From: Aaosphaeria pasadenensis
Taxonomy: Eukaryota > Ascomycota > Dothideomycetes > Pleosporales
Direction of reading: 5' to 3'
NCBI GenBank assembly: GCA_022813625.1
Contig: JAKLMB010000001.1
Span: 124,001-188,000, forward strand
Length of the DNA stretch: 64,000 bases
In this document: piece by piece, positions 29,854 through 41,971 of the stretch
How the letters are laid out: the number at the start of each line of letters is the position of its first letter
Position numbering within the stretch: position 1 is the stretch's first letter
Notes under the pieces: generated by a model
The model's database searches: none
What the model saw: only the letters and a program-made list of their open reading frames with translations
What the model was told of the DNA's origin: nothing
Program-made: the position numbers and the translations under genes

Positions 29854-32800
29854 CTAGGCACTGCTCGTGACACTATCCACAACTCTGCGGACATCATCCA
29901 GTAGTGTCTGCACTTCGTCACATGTCTCCGTCAGCCCCGTTCGAAAGCGAGGGTTTCTCTCCGACTCCTGGATCACATTGTCGTCACGAAGAGAATCCAG
30001 ATCGATCGAGATAATAGTGACCTCCTTCTTTATCACCTCAGTGACGGCTTGCTGAAATTCCTCTGCGATTGCGAAGATTCGTTCCCTGAAATCCGTTCGA
30101 TGGCCGTCAAATAAAGTTTCGGAACCAAATGCATCGTTGCAAATTATTGCCTTTTTACGAAGGTCACTACCGCCACCTATGAAACATTAGTGACCCAGGC
30201 TATAATTATGACCAAATTTCATTAAGCATCTCCTACTGACCGCATTCCCTGATACTAGCTTTGTAGTATGGGTCCATGCGCTGCCCAATGATCGATGACT
30301 GTATGCCAGAAACAAGGTCTACTCGAAGCTTTTGCATACGAGCTTGATGATCGTCTATGGCACATTCGATAGCGTAATTTAGGTAGAGCCGGCGGTGCTG
30401 GATGGTTCTCATCAGTGTCATCAGCGACCTTTTAGCCGCATCCGATATCCTAGCTGTACGATCCGTTAACGATTCACGAAGCGAATTTCAAATAGAACTT
30501 CCACACGCAACTAATCTATTGAAGCAATGAAAGGTGTCAATCTTGGAAATTGTGATCTTGAGGTGGTAAAGAGCTGTGTTTGTATGGCTTACATGAGCGA
30601 TGCGTGATTTCGATGACCACTCGTAGGTCATTTGTTATGTTGGTCTTCATCCTGTTGATGATTTGGTCCACGTCATTCTTGAAAACTCGCCACATTCGTA
30701 GAATATCGTTTGCCATTTGTTCGATGGCAATTTCATTCCAGCAGTGATATTCCATCTGGCGTGTTTGGTGGCTTCCGTAGTTTCGGCACCAGGCTGCAAA
30801 TGTGGTATGATACCACTGCGAACAGATCAATACAATGTCACTCAAGGAGACACAACGCTACTCACACCCCTCCAATCTTTGGCCGCTTTCCTTGATGCGT
30901 GACTCCATTGACGAGCATGTGCTTCTAAATTGGATTTTAGTCAAGCCCAGAAAGCTATCAACGAGACATACCCATGTCCGACGAGATAGAGTCAGAAAAT
31001 TGAGAGAAGATGGCCTCTGAGACGGTGTTTACATCGGAGAATGGGGCAGTCATCTGCATGTACTCATTCAGTATACTGTGTACTGCTAATGATGGATGTG
31101 CGGACCTCATCAAGCCGATCTTGTACCAAAGCGACTGCGTCTATAATAACATTCTTGCGTTCAGCACTTATACCACCTGAGCCTGCCTCAAGCCAGAGTT
31201 GCGTAGATCCAAGGAAGGCAGGAAACTCATCATTCATATATGCTAGAGCCGCACGCAAATGGCTTTCCGCTACTATCCCAACACAGTGTCGCCTCAAATT
31301 GATGATATTACTCATGTTGAGCCATGGAATAGCAGTGGCAACAGCCTCTTGGCGATACTGCCGGTACACGGAGTTAGAAACGGAGAAAATAGTGAGGCCC
31401 GCTGAAGCAGGATGATCTCGATAGTTTCCCAATATCTCGTTTCTGATCTTTCTGTTCCGTAATCCCACGATAAAGTTCTTGATCTTGAATGTATCTTGTG
31501 CATATTTGGCCTTCATCTCTAGAAGCTCGTTGTGTACCTCCTTGATTTCCATGAAAGCGTCGACATCTCGAGGTCCTTGGTCATTCAGTATCTTGATCTC
31601 TTCTTCATGAGCCGATATGTCATTCCGCAGCTGTTGAAGCTCGTTTTTCATGGAATCGATGCGTGCGCGATTAGCAGGAAAGTCATTCCTTGCTTCGTGA
31701 ATGTTTATTTCTTCAGATCTCGTACATACTATGCCGATATTGGAAATATCAACCTCAACAGCGAGATCGAGCGCTTCCTTAACACTAGTATTTGTACCCG
31801 CTCGCTTGGCCTCAACGATAATAAACATTTGGTTGCATTCTCGAATGTAGCGTTCTGAAACGTTCTGTCTCGCAGAATTGAGGTCACGAAGGCCTGGCAG
31901 ATCTGCAAGTATCAGGCCCTTACTTAATATTACCGCATTGAGGTGGACACTATCGAATACTGTGAGCATCATATCGAATTAAAAGCCAAACAAAGACTCT
32001 TACCGCAACTTCTTGACTAAGGGCCATAGGCTTGCTTCCGTCGTCCCTTCAATCTCTGAAGTCAGAGCATAGAGGCGATTCGAACATTGCTGTACATTAG
32101 CGAACGTCTCTCTTTGTCCTATCGCCTGATGTCGCGTGTGAGATGGTAGCAGTTCATCAGCCCAGCTCATTAATGTGTTAACAGGAACGGATAGCGGCTG
32201 CGAGCGGAGTATTTCAGGGTGTCTGCCGAGCTGCTGTTTGAACGCAGCCTGGAACGTGTTTATGGCAAGGGCACTCCTCTTCTCCAAGTCAATGACGTCC
32301 TCCTTTGGCATTCCACTAGGGCGGTCTTGGTAATCATAATGGCCTTGAAGGAGCTCTTCGAATTGAACCTTCAGATCTTCTCTGGTAAAATATTCCACTT
32401 CTAGTGCGAGAGATTCGCTAGTATGGTAGTGATATTCCGTTACAACGCACGTGCAGGCTGCTCCACTGCTGCTCTATGCTACTTTAGTTGTAATCTTTAT
32501 TTAGAACTGATGTGCCACTTACAGATCTTGCTAAGTCTTTTCGATCTAATAGTGAATTAATTAGACTGCTCTTCCCCGCACCGGAATCTCCTACCAGCCC
32601 GACGATGCGGGAAGAAGGTGGCTGAAAAGATGACAAGACCTTGGCTCGCGCATACAACTGCTGTATGGTCGAGCCCTGTTCCTGATGCATGTTCGAACTC
32701 CCCAAAGCTGTTCTCAAAGTCACAGCAGCATCCTTAGTTCTGTTCAAACTGCTCTGGATGCGCGGGTCATAGAGCAATGATTGGGGCGGGTCCTCATCTT

Positions 32801-33638
32801 CGACCTTGTGTACTTCAATCTCCCTCCTCGGCATGCTAGAGGAGCGCCGCGACCTTGGTGTGCGGCGTCCACCTTGCGGTACGGATTCTGTGCTGAGATT
32901 CCTAGTTGGAGTCTCAACATCTCTGTTCAAACTCAGCCCATGCAAATTCTCGGCAAGACTATCTGCTCTGCTGTGTTCAGTTGGAGTTCGTGGACTGGGT
33001 GATAGTTGAATAGATGGGGTTGAGGTAGTTCTGGGTACATCTGGTACGCTGCTAGCTGGTGTTGAATCATGTAGTCTGATTCCTCGAAGCTGCTGAGCCA
33101 GATTGTCATTCTCTGTGTTTCCTCGTTGTTCGGGGGACTCGCTGGATATGGACGGTGCGCTAGTCGACTGTACCGAAGTATCTCTCTCGATAGACTGAAC
33201 AGGAACGTCCGGATCATCGCCTACCTCGGATGCGGCAATCGACGCGGTTGTGGAAGGGGTAAACAAGGGAACGCTCGATGCCGCACTGCTGGTAGTTTCC
33301 CTTGATCTAGACATATGACCTGCGGATGGTTGTAAAGTCTGACTTCTTTCACTACTCGGTGTTCGCACTGGTGTGTTCGATTCTCGGCTGAACGTGAACG
33401 AAGGGGATGTTGACCGCGGATGGCCAAAGGTAAAGGTTCCAGGCGATGAGATTCCAGTAGATGATGTTGGTGTTAAGCGCGGTGTAGCAGACGCAATACT
33501 TCGGCATGAACCACTGGCCGTGCCTGTTTGCTGCTGCCCAAAGGTGAAATGTCCAGTCGATGATGTCGGCGTCAACGTAGGGGGCTCGTGACTGGCGGAA
33601 GTTTCTCTAACAGAGCTTGATGCCGGACCTGCTGGCAT
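29854..33638 (-). CDS. Large GTPase, SLIP-GC-like (dynamin-superfamily fold)
   Basis: An eight-exon gene, 1109 aa: 33638-32523, 32473-32004, 31949-31106, 31053-30972, 30924-30866, 30815-30593, 30453-30241, 30176-29854. Exon phases all agree. Residues 1-330 are disordered and Ser/Thr/Pro-rich, with two TPTSSTG...FTFG repeats. The GTPase core has G1 GDSGAGKSSLINSLL (about 350), G3 DLPGLRD (about 545) and a candidate G4 TRSE (about 605). A long helical, coiled-coil region follows, including ARQWSHASRKAAKDWRG, as in animal nuclear GTPase SLIP-GC and its fungal relatives. No membrane segment is seen. Weakest points are the exon 3 donor (GTCCGC) and the 139-nt intron before exon 7. Function in fungi is unknown. 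Confidence 0.82.
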
Positions 33639-35136
33639 TCTCTAACATCATGGTCAGCAAAGATTACCAATGATGCATTCCTTTTCAGCAAGTACCATAG
33701 TCACCATAATGTCACTAGATCAAGCATGGGCACTTCCTCACAATCGAGGCAAAGGCAGGATCTATCAACAGTGAAAACTCAGAGATCAGGGACGAACTGA
33801 AGGCCACAAGTGGGGATAGAATGTCTTTCATAGCTATTTTAGAACCTCGTAATCATTGTCAAGTGGGCGGGGTACCTTTCTGTGTGCATTGTGTTAGGCG
33901 CCCGTCCCTCCCGTCCGGCTCCTGTAAGGTTGCGGCACAGCAACGAGTCAACCAATGAAGTTGAGCTCCAAGGGCCATGGTGCATATTGATAGTTATCTT
34001 GAGTGCTGCATCATACGAACATCGGACATACGATGTATTGGGTCTGGCGCCTACTGTACTTTCATGGGTCATATTCATGGGGCTGTTGTGGGGGCCATGT
34101 GTTCGGGATATGGAAACGAAAGTGTGTTATTGTACACGAGGCTGTTTCATGAACATGAAATAACTACCTATTTTTTTAGCGCCCGATCAATATGTGCCTA
34201 TACTAACAGCTAGGCAACGTTTACAGAGCTAGAAGGCACGATTGCGGTTTGACTTTGATGCAAGGTGATGAGAACTTTTGTTGTTTTCCTATGTAATCGC
34301 ATTGAATAAGATCACTGCGAAGGGTCCGAAGGGTTCTATGAGATAGCGGATCCAGGGATTAAAAAACATCGAAAGATACCTCCAGAAAACGCCAAATAGC
34401 CCTTTCGAAAACCTGAATCACATTTCCGTGTGGTTCGGTAGTGGTATCCATTATTATTCCTTCATTTAGGTGAGAGGACCGGGTGACTAAGAAAAGTTGC
34501 AGTGGTCCAATCAAATACGATATGGACAGCGTTTTCGTAAAGATCGAGGGTAGACCGTTTCGGTTCCGTCTTTCGTAGGCAAAGGGAATCACTGATATAC
34601 AAAACAGAAAGGCTTCATGCTTGCACGATAGCGCAACGAGAGGAGCTTATGACTAATAAAGTAATTAGCAGCAGGTCGGAAAGGTTCAAGGTGAACATGC
34701 TTACCCTGTGAGCCTGATATCCGATCTACTCTTGACAGTAGCGCGCATATCCGGCATCCAGGACATGGGGATACTCAGCTGAAACCTCAACTCCAAGACG
34801 TCCACTGATTGATCGAGGTGTAGATATGCTCTCTTAGCCGTCTTTGGCTGCTGCTGCGACTTGATTCTGAGTGGACAATGAACTGTCGGGGTAGGGGACG
34901 GAACGTTAGCAAGCTTACGAAATGCCTCTCTTTCTCCGATGAGTCTTGATCGTCCGATGATGATTGTGAGGAGGGATGAAACGAGCAAACGGAATAAGAG
35001 AAAAAGTGTGAACTAGGCTGAAGGCATCCGTTTATGGCGTCCCAAATCAGGGTGAAGACTTCTTGAAGCTTGCAAGATCTCGGAACGTATGCTAGACAAG
35101 CATTTTCGCGCGAGTGTTCTATGAGGTAAGGAGGCT
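33639..35136. other. 1.5 kb intergenic region, no firm gene
   Basis: The GTPase promoter lies at the left and the PRP39 3' end at the right. Minus-strand open frames at 34359-34592 and 34701-34988 show no recognisable motif and could be chance or a degenerate gene. Confidence 0.45.
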
Positions 35137-37219
35137 CTAAGAGCTCTTGGGGAGGGGGAGAAGGGGGGAAGGGACATCTGGGGTAGATGCAACATACCCG
35201 TTGACTCCCCTGTCGAGAAGCATGTATTCGTGAGCTGCTTCTTTGCCACCGCGATCGAGAAGGTACTCCATGTAATATGAAGAAAGGTCCTTCAGCGCTT
35301 CGGGGCTGAGTTGCGCTTTGCTGCGCATTAGGTCGTGTACTGCTTTGATCCGAGTGTGAGCCTCGTCTTCACCTTGGAAAGGCTGGCTGATTTCGAATTT
35401 CAAGTAATTGATCCAGAAAGCCTGGGAGCTGACAAATTTCTCATAGTTGTCTTTGAAAAGTTGTCTTGCTCGTGCAGCGTCATTGCTACACTGCCAGAGA
35501 ATGCGGGCTTGTTCTGCGAGGAGTTGGCTAGATATTTCAATGTCTCGCTGTTCGATGTAGGTACCGAGGAGCTCAATAGCCGCCTCGTTGCCGGTTTGCC
35601 GCCTTTCAAGACCTGCGAATGAGACGAGAGTCTCGACGTGATTGGGTACCTGATCTAGAATCGCAGAGTGGATGTCGCGAGCAACCTGGGTGCGCTCGAG
35701 TTTCTCCTCGAATCTGGCCCAGTGTAGACGAATGGTAGGACGATCGATAGGAACAAAAATGCAGCTTGCTCTCATGTAAATGAGACGAGTATCCTCGTCC
35801 CTCTTCTCGCAGAACTCATCGCCTTTGCTTTGTCCAAACATCCATCGGGCGTAGCGTAGCCAGAACTCATCGTAAAGTGCACATGACACCAGGCAGCGTT
35901 CGTAGAGGAAAGCGACGCGTTTGAAGTCACCTTCGGATTCCTCAAACTCCAAGTATTTGCGCCAATTGGCTAAGTCGGCTTCTTCGACCTCCGTCACGTG
36001 AAAGTAACCTCGCTTGATGTTTGATTCAAATGTCCAGCGTTTGGTTGACTCATTTTGTACAAGAGTGTAAGCCTGGTAGTAGTGTGCATCGATCTTGGTG
36101 CGAAGTAGTCGCTCCACCTCCAGTTCTGGCAGGCCTGGTTCTTCTGATCGAACATCGCTGGTCAACTTCACCAAAACCTCTGGTTCGACGAGCTCTTCAA
36201 CAGGCTGTATGCCTATGCGAGCACGGAACTTTTCATAGTAACGGCCGAAATTGAACGAAGGAATCTGGAAGACACGGGCGTATAGCTTGGTTACGTTCGA
36301 CGCTTCATTGATTCTCTCCTCGAATTCGATGTATTTGTCCCAGAACGGGCCGGATTGGAAGTCCATGCCCACGAAGTGGGTGCCACGTTCGAAGAGACTA
36401 GTGATGTCAGTTTTCCAATACTTCAGATACATAGAGTGGAGGCTGCCAAGGGGAGGGAGAGGAAATCAAGATCATCGAATGATGACTACGGGGCGAACCG
36501 GCGTGATACCATCAAGCGTGGACGGCCGCGGTGCATTCCGATCTTAAGATCGAGAGTTATGTGTATCCCACTGTTTCGGGACTATCAAAGGCAACTGATT
36601 AGATGAAGCTGAGTGCTTCTCAAACTCGAAGAAACATCACGCTTGGAGTGTCATTGTGAATGTTGGCTCTGGCAGGAGCGGGCTAGGTAGACTGAACTTA
36701 CTCTCGGATGATGTCGTTATCGTGGCATGTATCCAACTTGAAGTGGCAGTAATGTGTCCACAAGTCAACGGAGACAGGAATGGAAGATATTCCGCGCTCA
36801 TAGACCTGTAAATCCACCATGAGCTACATAGCCTTGCGATGCTTTCATTGGCGCACTTACCATTTCAGCTGTCTCGGTCCCACCAATGGAGAACTCCAGA
36901 TCGGCATATTTCTTCCAGTATCCGAAGAATAGAGGGAACTTCGCAAGGAAGCAGTCGAAGACGTTGCGAAGAAGTTCGATGACGGAAGGGCTGGAATTGC
37001 GGGTGACACCTCCCTCGAGGTCCGAAACGCGAGTTACGAGGGCTTCCCAGTGCTCAAATTCATCTTCAGCCGCAACCTATAAACAATAAGTCAGTCAATG
37101 CAATAGTTGTAGCGCGACAGTGTACTGACAACTGTATCGAGGAGCTTTTTTATCTCCGCCGCAGCTTCGTCGCCAGTGTATTGCACCTGTGCGATGCTGC
37201 CGCGACCGGAAACGAGCAT
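35137..37219 (-). CDS. PRP39: U1 snRNP splicing factor Prp39
   Basis: HAT-repeat protein of the U1 snRNP needed for 5' splice-site commitment. Exons: 37219-37130, 37076-36861, 36805-36702, 36397-35137 (556 aa). HAT-type repeats run through the protein: EFEHWEALVTRV, FPLFFGYWKKYADLEF, VYERGISSIPVSVDLWTHY, GPFWDKYIEFEER, YFHVTEVEEADLANWRKYLE and AFWINYLKFEISQPF. The first three introns use GTCAGT, GTAAGT and GTAAGT donors. The last intron (36701-36398, 304 nt) is unusually long. I end it at CACTAG, preceded by a CTGAC branch, because this gives the conserved LFERGTHFVGMDF. An upstream in-frame acceptor (CTTGGCAG) would add about 15 residues. The start at 37219 is the first ATG after an in-frame stop. 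Confidence 0.9.
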
Positions 37220-37747
37220 GATGCGCGCGGTGTTCTTGTGAGCTAAATGTGGCAGAAAGAGAAATTTCGCAGGCTACTGTTGTTCTGTCTCGAAATACTT
37301 CGTGATGAGAAATGGGGAGCGCCTTGACGGATAGTTGGACGAGGGCTTGGAGGTTGTCGGAGGTTTCGCGTCGCAAGAAAGTGAAAGTAGAGAACCGGCG
37401 TTCGCTTTCCAGGGTGCTTACTCATCTATAGTAATAATGGTCACGTGAGACGTCGCTCATCTCTCAAGTGGCCGCATGCGGTATGGTAAAAATCTATTTC
37501 GTTCACTTCGTTCCTCATTGGCAAAGAGCTTGCGTGGGGGAAGGGGGAGCTTTCTGTAGCCTTCATGCAGCACTGTTTTCTGCAATATACCGGAGGTTGT
37601 CAACTGAAGCAACCCTCTCAACACTATATACTCTAGGTATCATCAAACAATGGAAGCGCTCAGAACAAAAACCATCTCGTTCACCGATTGTCCCAAACTC
37701 CATCTACAACCAAGCATCACCATCATCTTTATTGTCATAAAACATTT
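37220..37747. other. Intergenic region, PRP39 promoter
   Basis: Lies between the PRP39 start and the 3' end of the next minus-strand gene. No gene seen. Confidence 0.55.
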
Positions 37748-38914
37748 TTAGGCGGCACGTTCACCTTGAAGCAGATTTGTAGTTTCAGGACCTGCGAAGG
37801 AGAAAGGGCTTTTTGACATCTCAGGACTGCGCGGGCTAATCGGTAGAGCAAACAGGCCTTCGTCTTTGTCGTCATCGTCATCGTCGTTCGCCGGTAACGA
37901 CGGGCCCCGGGACTGGAAGACAGGTCCTGGAGCAGTAAACGCATTCAACGAGGCCATGCCGGGTTGCTGTTGCTGCTGCTGCTGTTGTGCCACGAGCGAT
38001 GGGGGCGGAACTGCGGTGACTATCCGGCCCGCCTGGGGAGCCTGGGCAGGCTGTGGGGGTTTAGCTGCAAGGACCGAGGGGTTCGCGCCTTTGAAAGCAG
38101 CGAATGACGAAACCGCCACATCCGACGATTCGGGCGAGAGGGGGTTCGACTGTGGTAAATCTCCAGATTCTGACTTTAAGGTAAGATCCTTTTCGCTCGT
38201 CCCCAGCTTTAGGCCGCGAAGCTTCTCCATCAGCCTCCCGCCGCCTGGGGATCTGGGGCTTGCGGGGCCCAATGACGGCACTGAGGGCTCGGCCAGTGAA
38301 AGATTGAGGCCAGCAGGCTTTGCCGTGACACCGAACGTTTGTTCGATCCATTCCTTCTCCTGCACCGCCATCAGGAAGCCTATGCCCTCGACGTTCGTCT
38401 TTGACTCGGCATCAATCTCCTTTTGCAAGACTTGCAACCTCTTCTTTGCCCATATGGTATGTAGAATGCCCTTCTTCCCCGCAGCACGGGCGGAAGCACC
38501 GAGCTCAGGAGGAAAGATGGCAGGCAACGGGTTGGTGTGCCATATCACTGGAGACTTGTCACTTCCATGCGGTTGATGAAGTAATGTGACGCTCGAGGGT
38601 ACTGCTACTCCTGGAGGCAATAGGAAGTAGATACGGTTTACATCGTTGCTGGGCTGGTCGTCTGCGGGCAGCACCGTCGTCTTGCCTTCCCATGAAATGT
38701 GCCAATCGCCCCGAATGCCGCGTGTTGTGTTGTCATCCTCCCATTCTACCATGAGTATCTTGGTGCCTTCCCTGCCATGCCCGGCCTCAAACTCGAAGCG
38801 GGCGAGAGCGTTCGTACTCGAGATGCTGGGCGATTCGACCTCATCCTTGCTCGGAGGATTAGATGTCGCGGTGCCTACGGGTGTAAAAGAAGAAAAGGTG
38901 GCGGCGGAAGACAT
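37748..38914 (-). CDS. Conserved-looking hypothetical protein with Gln tract
   Basis: Single exon, 388 aa. The N-terminal half (residues about 30-190) looks folded: ALARFEFEAGHGREGTKILM, VEWEDD, WHISWEGKTTVLPADDQ, IYFLLPPGVAVPSSVTLLHQ, and a helical stretch with TIWAKKRLQVLQKEIDAESK. The second half is Pro/Ser-rich and disordered, with an eight-residue Gln tract encoded by a CAG/CAA run (about 37968-37991 on the + strand as CTG/TTG repeats) and a run of six Asp. It has no signal peptide or membrane segment. I do not recognise a named family and assign no function. Confidence 0.85.
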   Translation of the reverse strand: MSSAATFSSFTPVGTATSNPPSKDEVESPSISSTNALARFEFEAGHGREGTKILMVEWEDDNTTRGIRGDWHISWEGKTTVLPADDQPSNDVNRIYFLLPPGVAVPSSVTLLHQPHGSDKSPVIWHTNPLPAIFPPELGASARAAGKKGILHTIWAKKRLQVLQKEIDAESKTNVEGIGFLMAVQEKEWIEQTFGVTAKPAGLNLSLAEPSVPSLGPASPRSPGGGRLMEKLRGLKLGTSEKDLTLKSESGDLPQSNPLSPESSDVAVSSFAAFKGANPSVLAAKPPQPAQAPQAGRIVTAVPPPSLVAQQQQQQQQPGMASLNAFTAPGPVFQSRGPSLPANDDDDDDKDEGLFALPISPRSPEMSKSPFSFAGPETTNLLQGERAA

Positions 38915-39953
38915 GTTATGTACGGTAGAGTACAGAAGACGTGGAAGCGCGTTACAGCTGCGGCGTCGTTAAGTACGGGTGGGGGCCAAGCCGAATAAAT
39001 GAATTGATGGACGGGAAATTGGTACACGACGACCAGGACCGTATCCGGGCTGCCAATGCGAAACAATCAGGTGACTTCAGCTGAAAGACCGGCCATGCAC
39101 TCGCAAACTTGAACTCGCGAGCTCACAAGGGCACAACGCAGCCAGACCGTAACAACTTTTGAAAAGCTTCAGACGTGCCGCACGACTGCATTCGTCGTCT
39201 CCTCCAACCTAATGTTGTAGGATCTCGATCGCAAATAGTTATGCCCGACTGCTCTCGCTTACGGGATGCTTTTCTAATAATGGCAACGCGCTGCACCGGT
39301 GAGCGCGCCACCAGCGGCAGACGGAGGGGAACTTAATCGAGGGGTCATCCTCGAACTGCTGTGGCTCTGCCATTGCATTTGTGTAGACCAATAATGAGAG
39401 AACTCTGCTGCAAGGGCCGCCTGTCATTAGTGGCGAAAGCAGTTCTAAAGGTGAAAGCAAAGTCATCAAAAGATACCTGATAATTTTAGGCACAGGTAGA
39501 GAGACAGATGCAACAAGGACGACCGCGATAACAAGTAATGCTCAGATATCGAGCTTTTTCATTTGAAGCTAAGTTCTTCTTCTTTGTCTATGTGAATCGG
39601 GCCCAAAGCCACGACTGTTGCACTCGGGACAAGGCCCCGTTGTGCATATTACTACAACATGTAAAATGTCTGTGGGAAGCTGCACTAGCTTTCCTCGGTT
39701 CCTCCATAAATGCCATGCCGTAAGGTCATCACCGAATCCGTTTCCCTTCCTTCAACGCCATTCGTGATATGCAGGATGCGATCCATCTTCTTCCCCAAAG
39801 GTATAACCGTGGTATAAAATATTATAAAGTGGGTATAAGGCGTAAGTAAAGTTAATATATGCAGAGAAAGTAAGATGCTGTTTAGTAGACTGCATCGGAA
39901 GTCTAAGACACACAAACAGACCAGGATGCTTTCCAGCAGAAGAGATAGGATAT
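38915..39953. other. Intergenic region, nothing recognised
   Basis: About 1 kb between the hypothetical gene start and the 3' end of the Pro1-type gene. No gene or repeat supportable. Confidence 0.55.
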
Positions 39954-41971
39954 CTAGATCAACAAGAAATCCCAGTGCTTCTGTCGCATCACGTCCCTCC
40001 AGTGGACGCTCTGTTTGCTGCCGTTCGCGAGGTTGTCGTCGTTGACGAGCCAAACGTCTTTCAAAAGCTCTTTGATCCTTCCAAAAGAGCCAAAAGCAGA
40101 AGCCTCTCCTAGGCGACCGGCACGCTCAGCAAACATCTTGCGGAAAGAGGAACCGGGTAGTGAGACTGATCCAGCAATGAGCAGAGGCCAGACGAGGGAG
40201 CGATCGAAGCCATCGGGACCCGCGGGGATGAATTCCATTGCCTCGCTCATAGCCCTGACCAGGTTGGAGATGCTTGCCTGGGTTCGATCGAAGTCTGGAA
40301 CCAGGCTGCAAAGATAGATTCGAGCAGCCAAGCGGAAGACAGCGGTCATGTTGCGGCTGAGCTGTTTTGGTCGGATCGCGCCTGTGGCGGAGTAGGCGTT
40401 CGCAACGGTGCCTGGCGGGGGCTCGGACAAACTGATCTGATCACCAAGGAGCTTGATATGTGCGCAGAGTTGGACCTCGTCCATCTTCTCCAACTTGAGG
40501 GCTTCGAGGCAAGCGATCTCAGAGATCAGGTACATGATGCGGTCTTCACAACCCATGAGCTCCGCAAGACCCGAAGGCGAGTCGCCGATGAGCTTCTCGC
40601 GGTAGGTATCTGCAAATGCGGGCGTCCTACCGAGCATGGTAGCACCAAGGATATCGATCCAGGAAGCGAGAGTCATGTTGAACGGTGGCTGTGAGTGAGG
40701 TTGCCCGTTCAAAGCCACGAGGTGTGATGGAAGCTCGAGCTTGTGGACAAGACTTGTTGCTGCCTGGAAGTGTTGGTGCCAGGGAATATCAGGAAGGCAA
40801 TCGTCCGGACGGCCAACAGAGCATTGGAAGAAGATCATACCGAGCGTGGCCTCGAGGATCTGTGAGTGATCAGTGTCGCGGTTGAGTGCCTCACAGAGTT
40901 CAGAGATGGTGGCATATCGATGGCGCATGATGTCGTTGTCGATTTGTTCACCCTGAATCCTCTCGGTCGCTTTCAAGTGCAGTGCGGAAATGCTCAAGCA
41001 GCAGTGGAGGTAGGTCTTGTTCGACTCCAATGCTGGGAGAATGACATCTGTGCGCGCAGATCCGTGCTGGTTGACATCCAGAATGGGGAAGATCAATCGC
41101 AGAACATTCTCAATGAAGTGGTTGAGGAGGTGCTGGTCGCACTCGTCGACCTGAATGAGAGATTGGTGCGACGGGCTGAATGATCCGTGGGGGAAATCGA
41201 AGACCTGGAAATCGAGCGGCTCCTCGGCGAATGATTCGCGACGGCTCTCGAAGTAGTCTTGCTGTATCCAGTTCTCCGCCGGGTATGGGTAGCCGACAAC
41301 GGGGGGTGCTTGATAGGTGCTGAAAGTGGAGATTGTAGAATCTCGTCGTGTAGGAATGTCGTTGATGAACATTTGGCTCTCCGTCTTGATGTCGACTTCG
41401 TAGGGTGCGAACTGGCCGGGGTGGTTGAAGGATGGGGCAAACATAGGAGGGGGCATAGAGACAGAATTGTACAAGTCGGGTGTAGCGACTTGGTTGAAGT
41501 TGTAATCTAATGAAAGTTGCGAGTCGACGGATGGAGCCCGCGTGCAGGCAATACCATCTGAGAATGTGTCGGATGTGGGGAGAGAATGGCATAAGCTTGG
41601 AGGAGTGTTGGCACCTAATGGGACACCTTGGGCCGTCTTCTCGTTAAGCTTCGTCCGCTTGATGATGTTCTTGATGATCTCCTTTTGGTTGCGCCTTTGC
41701 TCGTTGTTGCCCCACCACATTGGCCTCTTGTATTCACACTTCAGACCAAGATGTTTGCAGGCGCGGCAAGACGACTTTCCCTCGTCGCACTTCTTGCGTC
41801 GAAGGCGGCATGTGAAGCATCCTGCAGAGCTCTCGTTAGCCGTAGTCCAAGCGCGAGGATCCCTGTAGAGAGTCATGGAATTCATAACTTACCAGTCCGC
41901 GAGCGGCGATGCATCTTGGTAGCAGCTTGCTTTGCTGAATTGGCAGCGTTTGCGTTTGTAGTTCCCACCAT
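39954..41971 (-). CDS. pro1: Zn2Cys6 regulator of sexual development, Pro1/NosA type
   Basis: Fungal binuclear-zinc-cluster transcription factor; family members (Sordaria PRO1, Neurospora ADV-1, Aspergillus NosA/RosA) control fruiting-body development and cell fusion. Exons: 41971-41893 and 41821-39954 (648 aa). Splicing out 71 nt (GTAAGT, CTCTGCAG) restores MHRRSRT-GCFTCRLRRKKC. The cluster cysteines are 28, 31, 38, 45, 48 and 55 (CX2CX6CX6CX2CX6C). The following basic linker KRPMWWGNNEQRRNQKE is diagnostic of the Pro1 group. A Ser/Pro/Tyr-rich linker follows, then the fungal-specific transcription-factor domain (about 240-640: NHFIENVLRLIFPILDVNQH, LHCCLSISALHLKA). It is preceded by a very long 5.3 kb intergenic region. 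NosA and PRO1 orthology cannot be separated further here. Confidence 0.92.

Noticed and set aside
37866..38576. 236-codon + strand frame with a run of Cys codons
   Set aside because: Antisense of the Gln tract in the 37748-38914 gene; TGC runs are the complement of CAG.
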